The notes: generated from the letters alone by a model not told the origin. DNA of 64,000 bases from Pelagomonas calceolata (GCA_918797485.1 CAKKNE010000001.1:5146001-5210000), one strand, 5' to 3'. Positions 38,511 through 48,004 are shown, numbered from the stretch's first letter. Translations and numbers: made by a program.

Positions 38511-39815
38511 TTAGGACCAGCGGACTCCATAGCCATAGTGGAGGATGAGCTCCGCGTTCTTGCGGCTGCGCTTAATGGCGCGCTCCTTTTTCCGCGTCAG
38601 GGCCTTTTCCCTCTTCCACTTCCTTTCCCTGTAAACTCGAGATATTTCTTGCGCCCGAGCTTGCCCAGACTCCGAGTCCAGGTCCAAGCCCCGGTACTCC
38701 GAGCCCGACGCGTACGGGTCCGACAAGTCCGACTCCGACTCCGAGTCCGAGTCCGACGAGTTGGCGTCGGAGTCCGACTTCGAGTCCCTGGGGTGCGGCC
38801 TCGCCGCGTCGTCGATGCTCGTCCCCGCCGGCCACGCGTTGACGGGCTGGAGGTAGAAGTCCCACGGCCGCTCTTCAAACCACGGGATCGTTTTGGTGTA
38901 GCAATTTTCGTAATATCGACCGTCCTGGCTATACTCGCCGTAAAGGAACGTCTTGTGGCCAGGGGCCTCCGGAGCTAACTCGTCGACGACGTCCTCCGGC
39001 CACCAAGTCTCGCCGCCCCGATTCTCGCCAAAAGATGTCGGTACCTCGTGAAATTGCGGCACCAGCTTCCGAGGGAGTAAAGTCCAGTCATCAGACGAGT
39101 ACTCGTCGCCAAAGGATCCCTTCCACACCTCCGCGCTGCCCGCGTGGCCCGACTTCAACGAGACGTGGTCGAAGTGTGAGTTATTCAGGCAGATTTCGTC
39201 CTTGTGCACCTCGTAAAGCCGCTGCATGAAGGCCGGTAGCTGCTCGCGCCGGCACGGAACCGAGTCTCGCGCCGGCAGCAGGCCGGCGAAGGCCTCTATG
39301 TGTTTCACGCAGTCATCAGGCACGTTGACGCGTCGCGCTATCACGCGCAAAAACCGCATGGCGCTTTCCTCGTTCCGGCGCTGATTGACGATGAAACCAG
39401 CAATCGAAGGCATGACGTCCGAGAGAAATGTGTCGATTCCTCCTGAGGTCTTGAGCCCGACCGGCTTCGCGTAGACTTCCGTCGCGTCCTCCCAGCCGTC
39501 ACTGTAATTGTTCTCGTACGAGGGGGGATCGCCGTGTTCGTCGTGGTGAATCTTGGCGGCGCATATCTCGACCACGTTCTGCTGCACGTATTCGTAGAGT
39601 GACCGTGCGGGTCGCCATTGTCCGTTTTTATCGAGCACCACCAGCGGGCGCGGCTGACCATTTACTCGCCATCCAGACGAGGAGTCTTCGCTCCATACAG
39701 TGACGAGTCCTTCCTCCTGCGCCTTCGCGCGCTCGCTCGGCAGGGTCTGCTTGACGGGGTCGATGAAAGAGCGGCCCGCGCGCGCCGCGAGTGCTTTTGA
39801 CCGAGCAGTCGGCAT
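38511..39815 (-). CDS. hypothetical acidic/Ser-rich protein
   Basis: 434 residues, no signal peptide. Two regions with aromatic and acidic residues (SSGWRVNGQPRPLVVLDKNG; ETWWPEDVVDELAPEAPGHK) flank a helical part containing RNEESAMRFLRVIARRVNVP. Near residues 345-375 lies a Ser-Asp run (SDSDANSSDSDSESES), encoded by a TCCGAC-type repeat around 38720-38785. The C-terminus is highly basic (RKWKREKALTRKKERAIKRS). I do not recognise a family. Start at 39815 (first ATG of convincing coding character; another ATG at 39866). Confidence 0.55.
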   Translation of the reverse strand: MPTARSKALAARAGRSFIDPVKQTLPSERAKAQEEGLVTVWSEDSSSGWRVNGQPRPLVVLDKNGQWRPARSLYEYVQQNVVEICAAKIHHDEHGDPPSYENNYSDGWEDATEVYAKPVGLKTSGGIDTFLSDVMPSIAGFIVNQRRNEESAMRFLRVIARRVNVPDDCVKHIEAFAGLLPARDSVPCRREQLPAFMQRLYEVHKDEICLNNSHFDHVSLKSGHAGSAEVWKGSFGDEYSSDDWTLLPRKLVPQFHEVPTSFGENRGGETWWPEDVVDELAPEAPGHKTFLYGEYSQDGRYYENCYTKTIPWFEERPWDFYLQPVNAWPAGTSIDDAARPHPRDSKSDSDANSSDSDSESESDLSDPYASGSEYRGLDLDSESGQARAQEISRVYRERKWKREKALTRKKERAIKRSRKNAELILHYGYGVRWS

Positions 39816-39969
39816 GTTGTGTGCGTTGTGCAAGAGGGCTCCAGCAGCGCAGGGGCGTTGTTCCAAGGCGGTGCCCAGCGTTCAGGTCAAGCAATGAGCT
39901 TTTTAAGCTTTTCTGACAGTCGATTGGACACAGAGAGAGCCAAAAGAAACGAGGCGACCACAGCGAGAG

Positions 39970-39991
39970 CTAGCGTCATGTAAGACACTAG
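39970..39991. promoter_or_regulatory. CTAG palindrome in divergent promoter
   Basis: CTAGCG ... CACTAG, 22 bases, 155 bases upstream of the gene at 39815 (minus) and 218 bases upstream of the PH-domain gene (plus). Confidence 0.55.
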
Positions 39992-40208
39992 CCAGTCAGC
40001 TGTTTCCTGAACTTCAGCGTCGCGTATAGCTGCCGCGGGCCGCTCAAACGCTTCGTCAGAAGCTGTGAGCAGTGCTACACACGTACACGAACGACTCCGG
40101 TCATTCTTGTCGGGCCGTCGGATATACCCAGGCTGCCACCCTGACATTCCACAAAGCGCACAAAAGCACCGCGGCACCCACATACGTCGTCGCACGAGCC
40201 CCAGAAGA

Positions 40209-41627
40209 ATGTCCAGGCAAGGCCCCCTAGGCGCGGCCCACAGCCAGAGCGACCGCTACCGGCGGCGGCTCCTCGCGGCCGCCGGGCTGTCGAACAATTT
40301 ACTATTCAGCAATCTCAACACGACCATGGCCGTGAAATCCAGCGCTTCGCGAACGGCGCCGGCGACCGCGGCGCTCGGCGCGCTCAGCGGCTACCTCGCG
40401 AAGCGCGACGAGCAGCACCAGTGGCGGCGGCGCTTCTGCGTATTAGCGCCGCAAGCGTTCCTCTACTACTTCGAGGACAGCAGCGCCGACGCTCCAAGAG
40501 GTGTAATAGACTTAGAAGGCGCGGACGTGTCGGTGGGCGACGGCAACGTCGTGCACATCGTCACGCCCGGCACGCACGACACGGAAGGCCGGCGCTTCTA
40601 CTTCCAGGCGGACTCGGCGGACGACGCCGCGGCCTGGGTGTCCGCATTGGTGCGGGAGCGCTACTTTAATGTGCGGGACGAGCGCGACGCGTATAGAGAT
40701 TTGCAGCACGACCTGTCGGCCCAGGCGGCGGCGTCGCGCGATGCACTAGATGAGGCGACGGAGGCGAACGACGAAGCCGAAAGACGCCACGTCGCGGCAG
40801 CTAGAGCCGAGGCGGAGCTCGACGATAGATTAAGGGCCATCGCCAGGGAGCTCGACGAACATGACGACGACTCCGAGGGTGATGATCTGGAGGAGGACGT
40901 CCGGTCCTCCATTTTAGCGCGGATGAAGAGACATGGAAGGCGCTCCATGGCGCGCATCGCCGCGCTCGAAGCTAAACTCGAGTCGAAGGAGGCGTCCTCG
41001 GAAGAACGCGCGCGGGAACTCAGGAGGCACGGCGCCGAGGTCGCACAATTGGAGGAGGAATTGCGACGGGAGGAAGCGCGGACCCAGGACGAGGCGGAGA
41101 CTTCAGCAAGATTGAACGAGGAGACCGAGGAGCTTCGGAGGGAGGCGCAGGAGGCGACGCTTAACTTGGAGGTCGTCGAGCAGCAGGCGAAAGCTGCCGA
41201 CGCGCGCGTCACCGAGCTCCAGGACCAGAAGCGGTTGTTGGTGCGGGAGGTGAAGAACGCGCGGAAGGCTTTGTCTGATGCCGAGGCCGCCAATAGAGCT
41301 GTACTGGAACGGGCGCTCGCCGAGGCCCCCGAGGTCAAGCGCGATTCATCGGAGGAGGAAGTGGAGCGGGGCCCGTTCACGGAAAAGGCGTTTGTCGTCA
41401 CTTGTAAGAGGTGTGGCGGCGACGTCGCCGGTCCCAAAAATTCGACGTGTGTGTGCCCCGTGCCCTTGTTGGGGGAGGAGGGTCCGTCCATGGCCGATCA
41501 GGCGTCGACGTATTTGCGGTCGATGACGAAATCGCTGTTCTCGTCGGCGCCGCCGCCGCCTCCTCCTCCGAAGGCGCCCGACGACGCGCCGGAGGCCGAG
41601 ACGCCGCCGCCTGCTGCTGGGCGCTAG
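40209..41627 (+). CDS. PH-domain coiled-coil protein
   Basis: 472 residues. A pleckstrin homology domain lies at about 57-155: GYLAKRDEQHQWRRRFCVLA at the start and FQADSADDAAAWVSALVRER as the closing helix with its invariant Trp. Such domains bind phosphoinositides or proteins. Residues about 165-400 form a long coiled coil. A short element with CKRCGG ... CVCP (about 418-435) could bind zinc. The tail has a run of prolines (PPPPPPP). A membrane-trafficking or cytoskeletal adaptor role is inferred. Start at the ATG at 40209; a second Met lies at residue 40. Confidence 0.75.
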   Translation: MSRQGPLGAAHSQSDRYRRRLLAAAGLSNNLLFSNLNTTMAVKSSASRTAPATAALGALSGYLAKRDEQHQWRRRFCVLAPQAFLYYFEDSSADAPRGVIDLEGADVSVGDGNVVHIVTPGTHDTEGRRFYFQADSADDAAAWVSALVRERYFNVRDERDAYRDLQHDLSAQAAASRDALDEATEANDEAERRHVAAARAEAELDDRLRAIARELDEHDDDSEGDDLEEDVRSSILARMKRHGRRSMARIAALEAKLESKEASSEERARELRRHGAEVAQLEEELRREEARTQDEAETSARLNEETEELRREAQEATLNLEVVEQQAKAADARVTELQDQKRLLVREVKNARKALSDAEAANRAVLERALAEAPEVKRDSSEEEVERGPFTEKAFVVTCKRCGGDVAGPKNSTCVCPVPLLGEEGPSMADQASTYLRSMTKSLFSSAPPPPPPPKAPDDAPEAETPPPAAGR

Positions 41628-41707
41628 CTGTGTGTGTGAATGATAATATAGGTGTATATCTGATGCGAGCGAGCAATGAATCGCGCGAAAAGTCGCGCGA
41701 AAACGAC

Positions 41708-41729
41708 CTAGCGGCCTGTAAGACACTAG
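41708..41729. promoter_or_regulatory. CTAG palindrome
   Basis: CTAGCG ... CACTAG, 22 bases, 186 bases before the ATG of the ZIFL-type carrier. Confidence 0.55.
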
Positions 41730-41915
41730 AAGCATCTCTCCAACTCCAGCTTTGGCTTGGCCACCTCAGGGCATACATTGCCAGACGTAGCCGTACGATC
41801 GATATCAGTCGTGCAGATTGATTCGACGGCAGAGCGCCAGTGATTTCATCCGTGCAGAGCGTTTGACGACCGCTGACGTGCTGCCACACAGGAAAGCTGC
41901 CTGCGGGACAATACC

Positions 41916-43316
41916 ATGGGCGCTCCCGCAGCAACACCCCAGACGCCGCTCCCAAAAGCGGCCATGGCCGTCGTCTTCCTCATCCAGATCAGCGAGGCGT
42001 TGGGCGGCTTCGCGCTCTTTCCCTTCGTCGTGTTTATGTTGCGTGATCTCGGCGTGAGCGAGCGGAACTTAGGATTTTACAGCGGTTTGTTGGGTGCATC
42101 CTTTTTCATCGGGCAAGTCTTCAGCAGCTATCACTGGGGCCGCCTCGCGGACCGCTACGGCTGCCGGGCCTGTCTCGTGTTCGGCGGGCTCGCCGCGTCG
42201 TTCTCGTCGGCGGTCTTCGGGTTCGTGCCGAACGTGACGTGGGCCGTCGTCGCGCGGGTCGCGAGCGGTCTGCTGAATGGCACAATAGGCATCATCAAGT
42301 CGCACGTCTCGCAGATCACGGACGAGACGAATCGACCCCACGCCTTTTCGCTCTTTCCCGTCGGTTTTGGGATTGGCATCGTGAGCGCGTCCTATCTGGG
42401 CGGCGCCCTCGCGCGGCCGGCGGACACCTGGCCCGGCGTGTTTGGGTCGGAGTTCTGGGAGGCGTACCCCTACGCGCTGCCGCTCCTGGTCTGCGCGGTC
42501 TATCAATTCCTGACCTCTCTGCTCGCGTGCGCGGTCCTACGAGACGCGCCGCGGACGGCCGCGTACGAAGCCGTCGGCGCGGCGTCGACGACATCACTCC
42601 CAGTCTGGCGCCGGCGCGGGCCGGTGCTGTCCTGCGCCGCCTACGCGCTGCTCGCGGGCGCGCAGATTTTGTTCGACGAACTGTTTCCTCTCTACGCGCG
42701 CGGCTGCCTGGAGTGGAAGCCGCCGCGGATCGGCCGGTTCCTGGCGCTCGGCGGCGGCTCGCTGCTCATCGGGTCCTTCGCGGCGCCGCACGTCCTCCGG
42801 CTGTCGAGCGGCAACGCGTCGCGCGTCTTCGTGGTCTGCAATCTCGTGAATGTGCCGCTGGGTATAGTAGTGCCGGCGCTGTCGTCCTTCGCTGGGTTGT
42901 TCCCCGTGTACGTGTCGCTGCGCGTGACGCAGACCATTGCGTTCTGTCAAGTGATGTTGCTGGTCAACACGTCGGCCCCGATGTCCGAGCTCGGCGCCGT
43001 CAACGGACTGGGTCAGACTCTAGCTGCCGCTATGAGGGCGCTCGGGCCCCTCGGCGGCGGCGCGTCGTGGTCCGGGGCGCTCTCGCTCGCGCGCGACAGC
43101 GGCGCCGCGGCGGAAACGTGTCCCGGCGTCTACGCGTACCTGCCCTACGGCGCGCGCGCGTTCCTCGTTGTTGCCGCGATCGCCGCCGCGTGCGGGCTGC
43201 CGACGCCTACGCCCGCCGTCGATGACGTCGACGACGACGAGGAGCGCAAGGACCCCGACGAATCGGTGGTGTTTGCGCCGTCGTTTTCATCGGAGAAGGA
43301 GGTGGAGATGGTCTGA
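41916..43316 (+). CDS. MFS transporter, ZIFL/MFSD-like
   Basis: 466 residues with twelve hydrophobic segments. The MFS loop is GRLADRYGCRACLVFGG at about residues 71-87. The block RVASGLLNGTIGIIKSHVSQ at about 112-131, with ITDETNRPHAFSLFPVGFGI after it, is typical of the zinc-induced-facilitator-like group of plants and fungi, which move organic acids, nicotianamine or cations, often at the vacuole. Substrate here is inference. The tail is acidic (DDVDDDEERKDPDES). Start at the first ATG in the context ACCATGG. Confidence 0.8.
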   Translation: MGAPAATPQTPLPKAAMAVVFLIQISEALGGFALFPFVVFMLRDLGVSERNLGFYSGLLGASFFIGQVFSSYHWGRLADRYGCRACLVFGGLAASFSSAVFGFVPNVTWAVVARVASGLLNGTIGIIKSHVSQITDETNRPHAFSLFPVGFGIGIVSASYLGGALARPADTWPGVFGSEFWEAYPYALPLLVCAVYQFLTSLLACAVLRDAPRTAAYEAVGAASTTSLPVWRRRGPVLSCAAYALLAGAQILFDELFPLYARGCLEWKPPRIGRFLALGGGSLLIGSFAAPHVLRLSSGNASRVFVVCNLVNVPLGIVVPALSSFAGLFPVYVSLRVTQTIAFCQVMLLVNTSAPMSELGAVNGLGQTLAAAMRALGPLGGGASWSGALSLARDSGAAAETCPGVYAYLPYGARAFLVVAAIAAACGLPTPTPAVDDVDDDEERKDPDESVVFAPSFSSEKEVEMV

Positions 43317-43345
43317 TTATTAGTGTGTAAGATGTATTGTTTAGC

Positions 43346-43822
43346 TTACTCGAGATTACCAGCTTCCCCCGACTTCTCCTCGCAAGCCGCCGGCGACGGC
43401 GCGCTGGACTCCGGGCACTCGGGGCGGGCGGACATCCTCGTAAACAAGTCAAGGATGTTCACGAAAAATTGTTTCGTCAATGGATGTTTCTCGCCCATCA
43501 CCTGTTTCGACCTCTCGCCGTTCGAAGTAAGAATTTCCGATGGTCTACCGGCGGGCCGCACGCTTGGCCGCCGACGCGCGCGCCGCCTCGGGGCCGCGGG
43601 GCGTCCAGCGCGGCCTCCTTATCTCGCCGCGCGGGCGGCGGGGCGACTCCGAGGACCACGCGGACCAGTACGCGGACTCGCCCGAGCGCGCGTCGACGGC
43701 GACGACGCGGGACGGGCTTACGTTGCTTTAATTTATCACTATACCTTCGCCTCCGCTACCACCGCTTTTTACGAAACCCGTTTTGGATTCAACTGCTCAA
43801 CGTCGACCTGCGCCACAGTCAT
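43346..43822 (-). CDS. predicted small three-exon gene, function unknown
   Basis: Exons 43773-43822, 43549-43725 and 43346-43511 join with compatible phases to 130 residues: MTVAQVDVEQLNPKRVS, then NVSPSRVVAVDARSGESAYW, and finally SKQVMGEKHPLTKQFFVNIL with an acidic Ser/Pro tail. Introns of 47 (GTAAAA...TTAAAG) and 37 bases (GTAGAC...CGAGAG) are short but have GT/AG ends. The last exon reads most convincingly. The start lies 19 bases from a CTAG palindrome. The model rests on reading alone; the exon-1 assignment is the weakest part. Confidence 0.4.
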
Positions 43823-43841
43823 GGGAGGAGGCATCCGTGTT

Positions 43842-43863
43842 CTAGTATGTTACAGGCCGCTAG
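43842..43863. promoter_or_regulatory. CTAG palindrome in divergent promoter
   Basis: CTAGTA ... CGCTAG, 22 bases, 250 bases before the SPF30 ATG (plus) and 19 bases upstream of the predicted small gene (minus). Confidence 0.5.
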
Positions 43864-44112
43864 CACACGCGGCATTAAAGCAACACGCCCAGCTCGCGCC
43901 CGCTACGGCCCGCTGGTTGAAGCGAACAGGTCTGAAAGACCAGTTTTCACCGCGCCGCAGCCCTTAGCCTTCGCGAGTAGAGCGAAGCCGCACGCCTCGC
44001 CGCCACAGATAAAAGCAGCAAAGAGCTCTCTAAGCAGCCCGCCACGCCGCGTGGCCGCAGCGCTCCCCCAAAAGGCCGCCGCACCCAGACGCCGTCGCCG
44101 CGCACAAAAAAA

Positions 44113-45084
44113 ATGGCCGCCCCCACCGGCTCGTCCGCCGACCTCGCCGAGAAGCTGCGGACGTACGGCGAGCAGCTCGCGCAAGTCGAGCAGTTGCTGG
44201 CCCAGGACCCGGACAACGAGCAGTTCAAGAAGTTGAGACAAGATTTGCTCGAAGTCACTAAATTAACAGAAGATCTGCTGAAATATGACCACGAAAAAAA
44301 GGAACAGGAGCAACCAGACGCGACGCAGGGCGAAGAACAGGAGGGCATCGATATAGATCCGTTCCAAGTCGGCATGCGCTGCGAGGGCAAGTTTAATGAT
44401 GGATGGTATCCTGCCGTGATCACTGCCGTCGCTGGTGGGGCCTACACGGTAGTCTATATCGGGTTCGGCAATACGGAGGTTGTGGATGCCGATGGTATTC
44501 GCCCACTCATCTGCGACGACCCCCTGGACCCGGCACAAGTTGTGGTCGGTGCCGAGCTCGTTGGCAGGTATTCCGGTGATGGGAAGTACTATGATGTGGT
44601 GGTTGAGGCGGTCACGGATTTCGGCTACAAAGTGTCGTTCACGGAATATGGGAATTCGGAGGAGTTGCCTCTCGAATATTTGAGGGTGCGGTCGCAGACG
44701 GGCCAGTTGCCCGATGCCAATGAGGGTTTAGTAAGAGAAGCAGATGGGACGTATCGCATCCCGGAGCATTTGAAGGTGCTCCCTTCCGATAGTGAGCAGG
44801 ATCGATTGCGGAAAAGAAGACGCGTGAAAGCGTTGAAGCAGAAACTCAAACAAAGTGAACAAGACGCGGCCCGCGACCAGTCGAAGAACTCGTGGCAGGC
44901 CTTCCAGCAAAAAGGCGCCAAACGTAGGGTTGCCGGGTCCATGAAGGGCGTGCGCAAGGAGTCGATCTTTGCCGCTCCTACGACAGTGGATGGCAAAGTG
45001 GGCGTGACGGGGTCGGGCCGCGACATGACGGAGTTCGGGGGGCGGAAGAAGTTCAAGGTCGCGGCGAACGGGGGCCTGCCCTAA
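44113..45084 (+). CDS. SMNDC1: SPF30/SMNDC1-like splicing factor with two Tudor domains
   Basis: 323 residues. The N-terminal helix pair (LRTYGEQLAQVEQLLAQDPD, KLRQDLLEVTKLTEDLL) and the C-terminal block (RKESIFAAPTTVDGKVGVTG) are hallmarks of SPF30, needed for joining of the tri-snRNP during spliceosome assembly. Two Tudor domains follow each other: VGMRCEGKFNDGWYPAVITA with FGNTEVV (about 85-132) and VGAELVGRYSGDGKYYDVVV with YGNSEELPLEYLRV (about 142-195). Animal SMNDC1 has one. Tudor aromatic residues that read methyl-arginine are present in both. Start at the ATG after an A-rich run. Confidence 0.82.
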   Translation: MAAPTGSSADLAEKLRTYGEQLAQVEQLLAQDPDNEQFKKLRQDLLEVTKLTEDLLKYDHEKKEQEQPDATQGEEQEGIDIDPFQVGMRCEGKFNDGWYPAVITAVAGGAYTVVYIGFGNTEVVDADGIRPLICDDPLDPAQVVVGAELVGRYSGDGKYYDVVVEAVTDFGYKVSFTEYGNSEELPLEYLRVRSQTGQLPDANEGLVREADGTYRIPEHLKVLPSDSEQDRLRKRRRVKALKQKLKQSEQDAARDQSKNSWQAFQQKGAKRRVAGSMKGVRKESIFAAPTTVDGKVGVTGSGRDMTEFGGRKKFKVAANGGLP

Positions 45085-45320
45085 TCCTACTTGTTTCCTT
45101 TGGGGGGAGGGGTGCGGCGGCGGCGTCGCTGTAAAACCCGTTTTGGCCCGTAGCCAGGTCGCGCATCGCGGCGTGAGGCTCGACGCGGTTATAAAACTGG
45201 CCCACGATGGGCCGCAGTAAGCGGCTTCAAGCGTGGCAGAAGAAGACTAAAGCAGAGCGCCTAAACGAAGACGATGAAGGTCAGCGGAGGGCCTCGTGGC
45301 ATGGCCTCGGGGTGAAACAA

Positions 45321-46273
45321 TCACGTAGAACCGCTGCTAGAACCGCCGCCGGAATTGCCCGGGCACCCGCCGTTTCTGCAAGTCACCCCGTTCGGCGCGG
45401 TCGCGTCGGTCTGCGTGCATCCTCCATTTCTGCAAGTAATCGTCTGGCCCGCATTGGCGTTGCTTTGGTCGCACGAGCCGTTGTCGCCTGTGTGGAAATC
45501 AACCAGTGCGTCGGGTGCACGCCATCGAGCAGGCGTCGCGTCGATGGCGTGGAGGTCGACGCGAAGATTCAGCACGAACGCGCCGTAAAATTTTGATTTC
45601 CACACAGGTTGTCGCAGGTAATGCTCATGCCGGCCGCCGCGTTGTTTTGGGCGCAGTTGCCATTACGGCACGTGATCGAGCCCTTCGGAGCCTTGGCTCC
45701 AGTCTGCGGGCAATTGCCGTTTCCGCAAGAGATATCGCCGGTGTTACTCGAGATGCCGTTCATATGGCAGTTGCCATTTCCGCAAGTCGCGCTTCCGGTT
45801 ACGACCGCGCCCGTCATGTCGCAGTTCCCGTTCGAACAGGAAAGCGTTCCGGCCTTCACCCCGGGCGTTTGGGTGCAGCCGCCGTCGGAGCACGAAATCT
45901 CGCCCGACGCGGTGGCCGTGGCTTGATTGCACTGGCCGCCGGCGCACTTGACCACGGTCTTGTCGTGGCAGTGCGATTGATCACAACCCTTTGTCGGGCA
46001 TGGTTTGCCATTCCACGGCGGGCATCTACAATTGCAGCCGTCGTCCGAGCAGAGATTGGGGTACTTCGCCTGGCAATCAGTTTGCGCCGGGACGGGTACT
46101 TGCCAGTCTAGCTGGGTCGCGCCGACCTCGCGATACGAGAGGGCCGTGGCGGCGCAGGCGCCGAGGGAGAACGAGAGGGCCGCGGAGACGACGACGATCT
46201 TCTTGAGCTTCCAGGACTTGGGCGCCTCCTGGAGGCGGGTGTCTTCGGCGGGCACAGTGTTGTAAAAAGCCAT
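45321..46273 (-). CDS. Cys-rich repeat membrane protein interrupted by an introner element
   Basis: Exons 45604-46273 and 45321-45487 give 278 residues. One membrane span (IVVVSAALSFSLGACAATAL, about 29-48) marks a type II protein. The outer part has about nine units of the pattern G-x-[IL]-[ST]-C-x-[ND]-G-x-C-x-[QM]-[TN] (for example GSITCRNGNCAQ, GDISCGNGNCPQ, GTLSCSNGNCDM). Paired Cys in each unit suggest disulfides or metal binding. The introner lies inside one repeat unit and joins in phase 1 to read ITCDNLC-DNGSCDQ. Function unknown; a cell-surface role is inferred. Confidence 0.65.
45488..45607 (-). mobile_element. introner element, copy B (120 bases)
   Basis: Same 15-base terminal inverted repeats as copy A and a perfect 8-bp target-site duplication, GTTGTCGC on both sides (45480-45487 and 45608-45615). 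The intron itself is 45488-45603. It matches copy A over both ends but lacks about 83 bases of the middle. The perfect duplication suggests a recent insertion. Confidence 0.9.
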
Positions 46274-46474
46274 TGCTGCCTGCGACGGGCGTCTCTGTTC
46301 CTTGCTTCTGCCGCTGCAAAAAGGGGAAACCTCTGGAAACCAACGAAAACTAGGTCGGAAGCGCGGCTCGGTCTACAGGCGAATCTCACAGTGCATAGAC
46401 GCCGCGCTGCACACTTTCTGGTAAAATGAGAGCGTTTTGAGCGAGTAAAAGCGATTGGCCGAGCCCGTAAAAAG

Positions 46475-46494
46475 CTAGTGTGTCCATACGCTAG
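46475..46494. promoter_or_regulatory. CTAG palindrome at the tip of the left repeat arm
   Basis: CTAGTG ... CGCTAG with spacer TGTCCATA, 20 bases. It lies 202 bases upstream of the Cys-rich gene (minus) and also at the outer end of the large repeat arm. Confidence 0.45.
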
Positions 46495-47800
46495 CTCACT
46501 AGGTCTTGCGGCTCGCCAATTTACACCAGCGATTGACGGTGCCTTCTACCGTCCAAATGGTACATCATATCAACTCCAGCCCAGTTTTCATCCGCAATCG
46601 ACGGAACCGGAGCCGACGGCCCGCGCTCGGAGGGCGGGAGAAGAATTCTACTAGACAACTCCCGAGTTTATGTTCGTTTCCTTCCGTTTGTTGGGGGTAG
46701 AGTCCATCCAGCCCGCCTCAACATTTACTGAGCCCAGTCTCTTGATCCGTACGAGCCGCGGGATTCGGCAACTTCGCGACCACGGGTTTGTACAAAGATC
46801 GGCAAAATTCCTGGACCCGCGAGTATCAGCGACGACACTATCCAGTTGGACCATAACGCCGTTGTTCTATTCACGATCGACCGACTTGCCCGTTCTCCGC
46901 GGACGACGGTGCGGAGACGGAGCACCGGAAAGGCCCCAGACCGGTGGTTTATAAAATAAATTTGCGCTTCAGGCGCTTTAGTTATGGGACGGGCCAGATA
47001 ACCGGCCTGACTGCCTACTACATTGCTTCGATACCCCGATATGCTCCTCGCGCCTCGTCGGCCTTGCGAGCCCACCATCTTCTACAAACGGGGCACAATA
47101 CCTGGACCTGCGACCATCAGCCCGTGTATTATCACCATGGACCTTGATGAGATCGTTTGCTTCATGATCGACCGACTTACGCGAGGTCCAGATCAAGATG
47201 TTCACGTCCCGAGCGTGGGCAGCCCAAAGTACCCTTCTCGGCGTGTAGATGTCATATACTTGTAATTGACTATCGCTGGGGTAGTATGGGGCCCAACGAG
47301 ACCGCTATTACGATTCCTGGGGGCCCTCGGGTAATTGACGTTTTTGACGGGAACGGGGCGCCATCGGGCCCAAATTGCACACTTTTTTCGGGGACAGATC
47401 GGCTCCTGGAGGTCTCTCGGGGTCGGTCTGGTAGTGGGTACGCGCCTGTACCGCATACGCCATCGATGCGGCAGCCTAGTGCTCTCGGAGGGCTTTTGAA
47501 GCAAAATAGGCCTAAAATTGCTAAATGCGGCGTGGGCTGCTGAGAGAATTCGACCAAAAATGCTTGAAGCGGCGGCGCATGCGGTGTAGGCGCTTGCACG
47601 TGTATAGTGCCTACCCTAGGCGACCCCAGGGAGACCTCTTGGGCAGGGATTGACAGGATTCCACAGGCGCGGCCGCCCTGTGGCCTCGTCCGCCTCCGCA
47701 CCGCGAATCAAGATGAGTTTTTTCGCACCCCAGTAAGTGTCCCATTGATCTCTTTGGACCAGTAGCGAACTGAAGGATACTCAAACGGCTGCATGGCGCA
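46475..47800 (+). repeat. left arm of a diverged inverted repeat pair (about 1.3 kb, non-coding)
   Basis: Long stretches are the reverse complement of 49680-50951. Examples are ACCAGCGATTGACG near 46525, CAACTCCCGAGTTTATGTTC near 46659, GGGCCAGATAACCGGCCTGA near 46992 and the stretch CCCAGTAAGTGTCCCATTGA near 47727. Similarity is clear but imperfect, with a non-matching block near 47040-47300. No protein family is recognisable. The arm starts with a CTAG palindrome, as does its partner. Confidence 0.75.
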
Positions 47801-47814
47801 TTTCGTTTTGCTTG

Positions 47815-47837
47815 CTAGCGTCTTTACAGGCCGCTAG
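47815..47837. promoter_or_regulatory. CTAG palindrome
   Basis: CTAGCG ... CGCTAG, 23 bases, 168 bases before the ATG of the 2OG-Fe(II) oxygenase. Confidence 0.55.
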
Positions 47838-48004
47838 CCTCAAATAGCAGCGCCGCAAGGAGTACCACAGACTCGCTGCCCGTGCACAAGAACAACAGGT
47901 TGGAAGCCTCCATGCACCTGCGCCGCCTGCGACAGAAGAAACTGCAGTGTCACGTTGCGTATGCGCAGAGATAGGACATTTGCACTCAGAGCTAGCTCTC
48001 ATTG

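Noticed and set aside
42239-43225. 328-codon frame inside the ZIFL-type carrier gene
   Set aside because: Arg-rich alternate frame of a clear MFS gene.
43337-44236. 299-codon plus-strand frame before SPF30
   Set aside because: It has no ATG of good context, low-complexity Arg/Pro content, and runs into SPF30 in another frame.
37177-45146. Repeated GAAAACCCGTTTT-like motif at 37177, 43773 and 45133
   Set aside because: Only three copies with no constant position relative to genes; probably chance.
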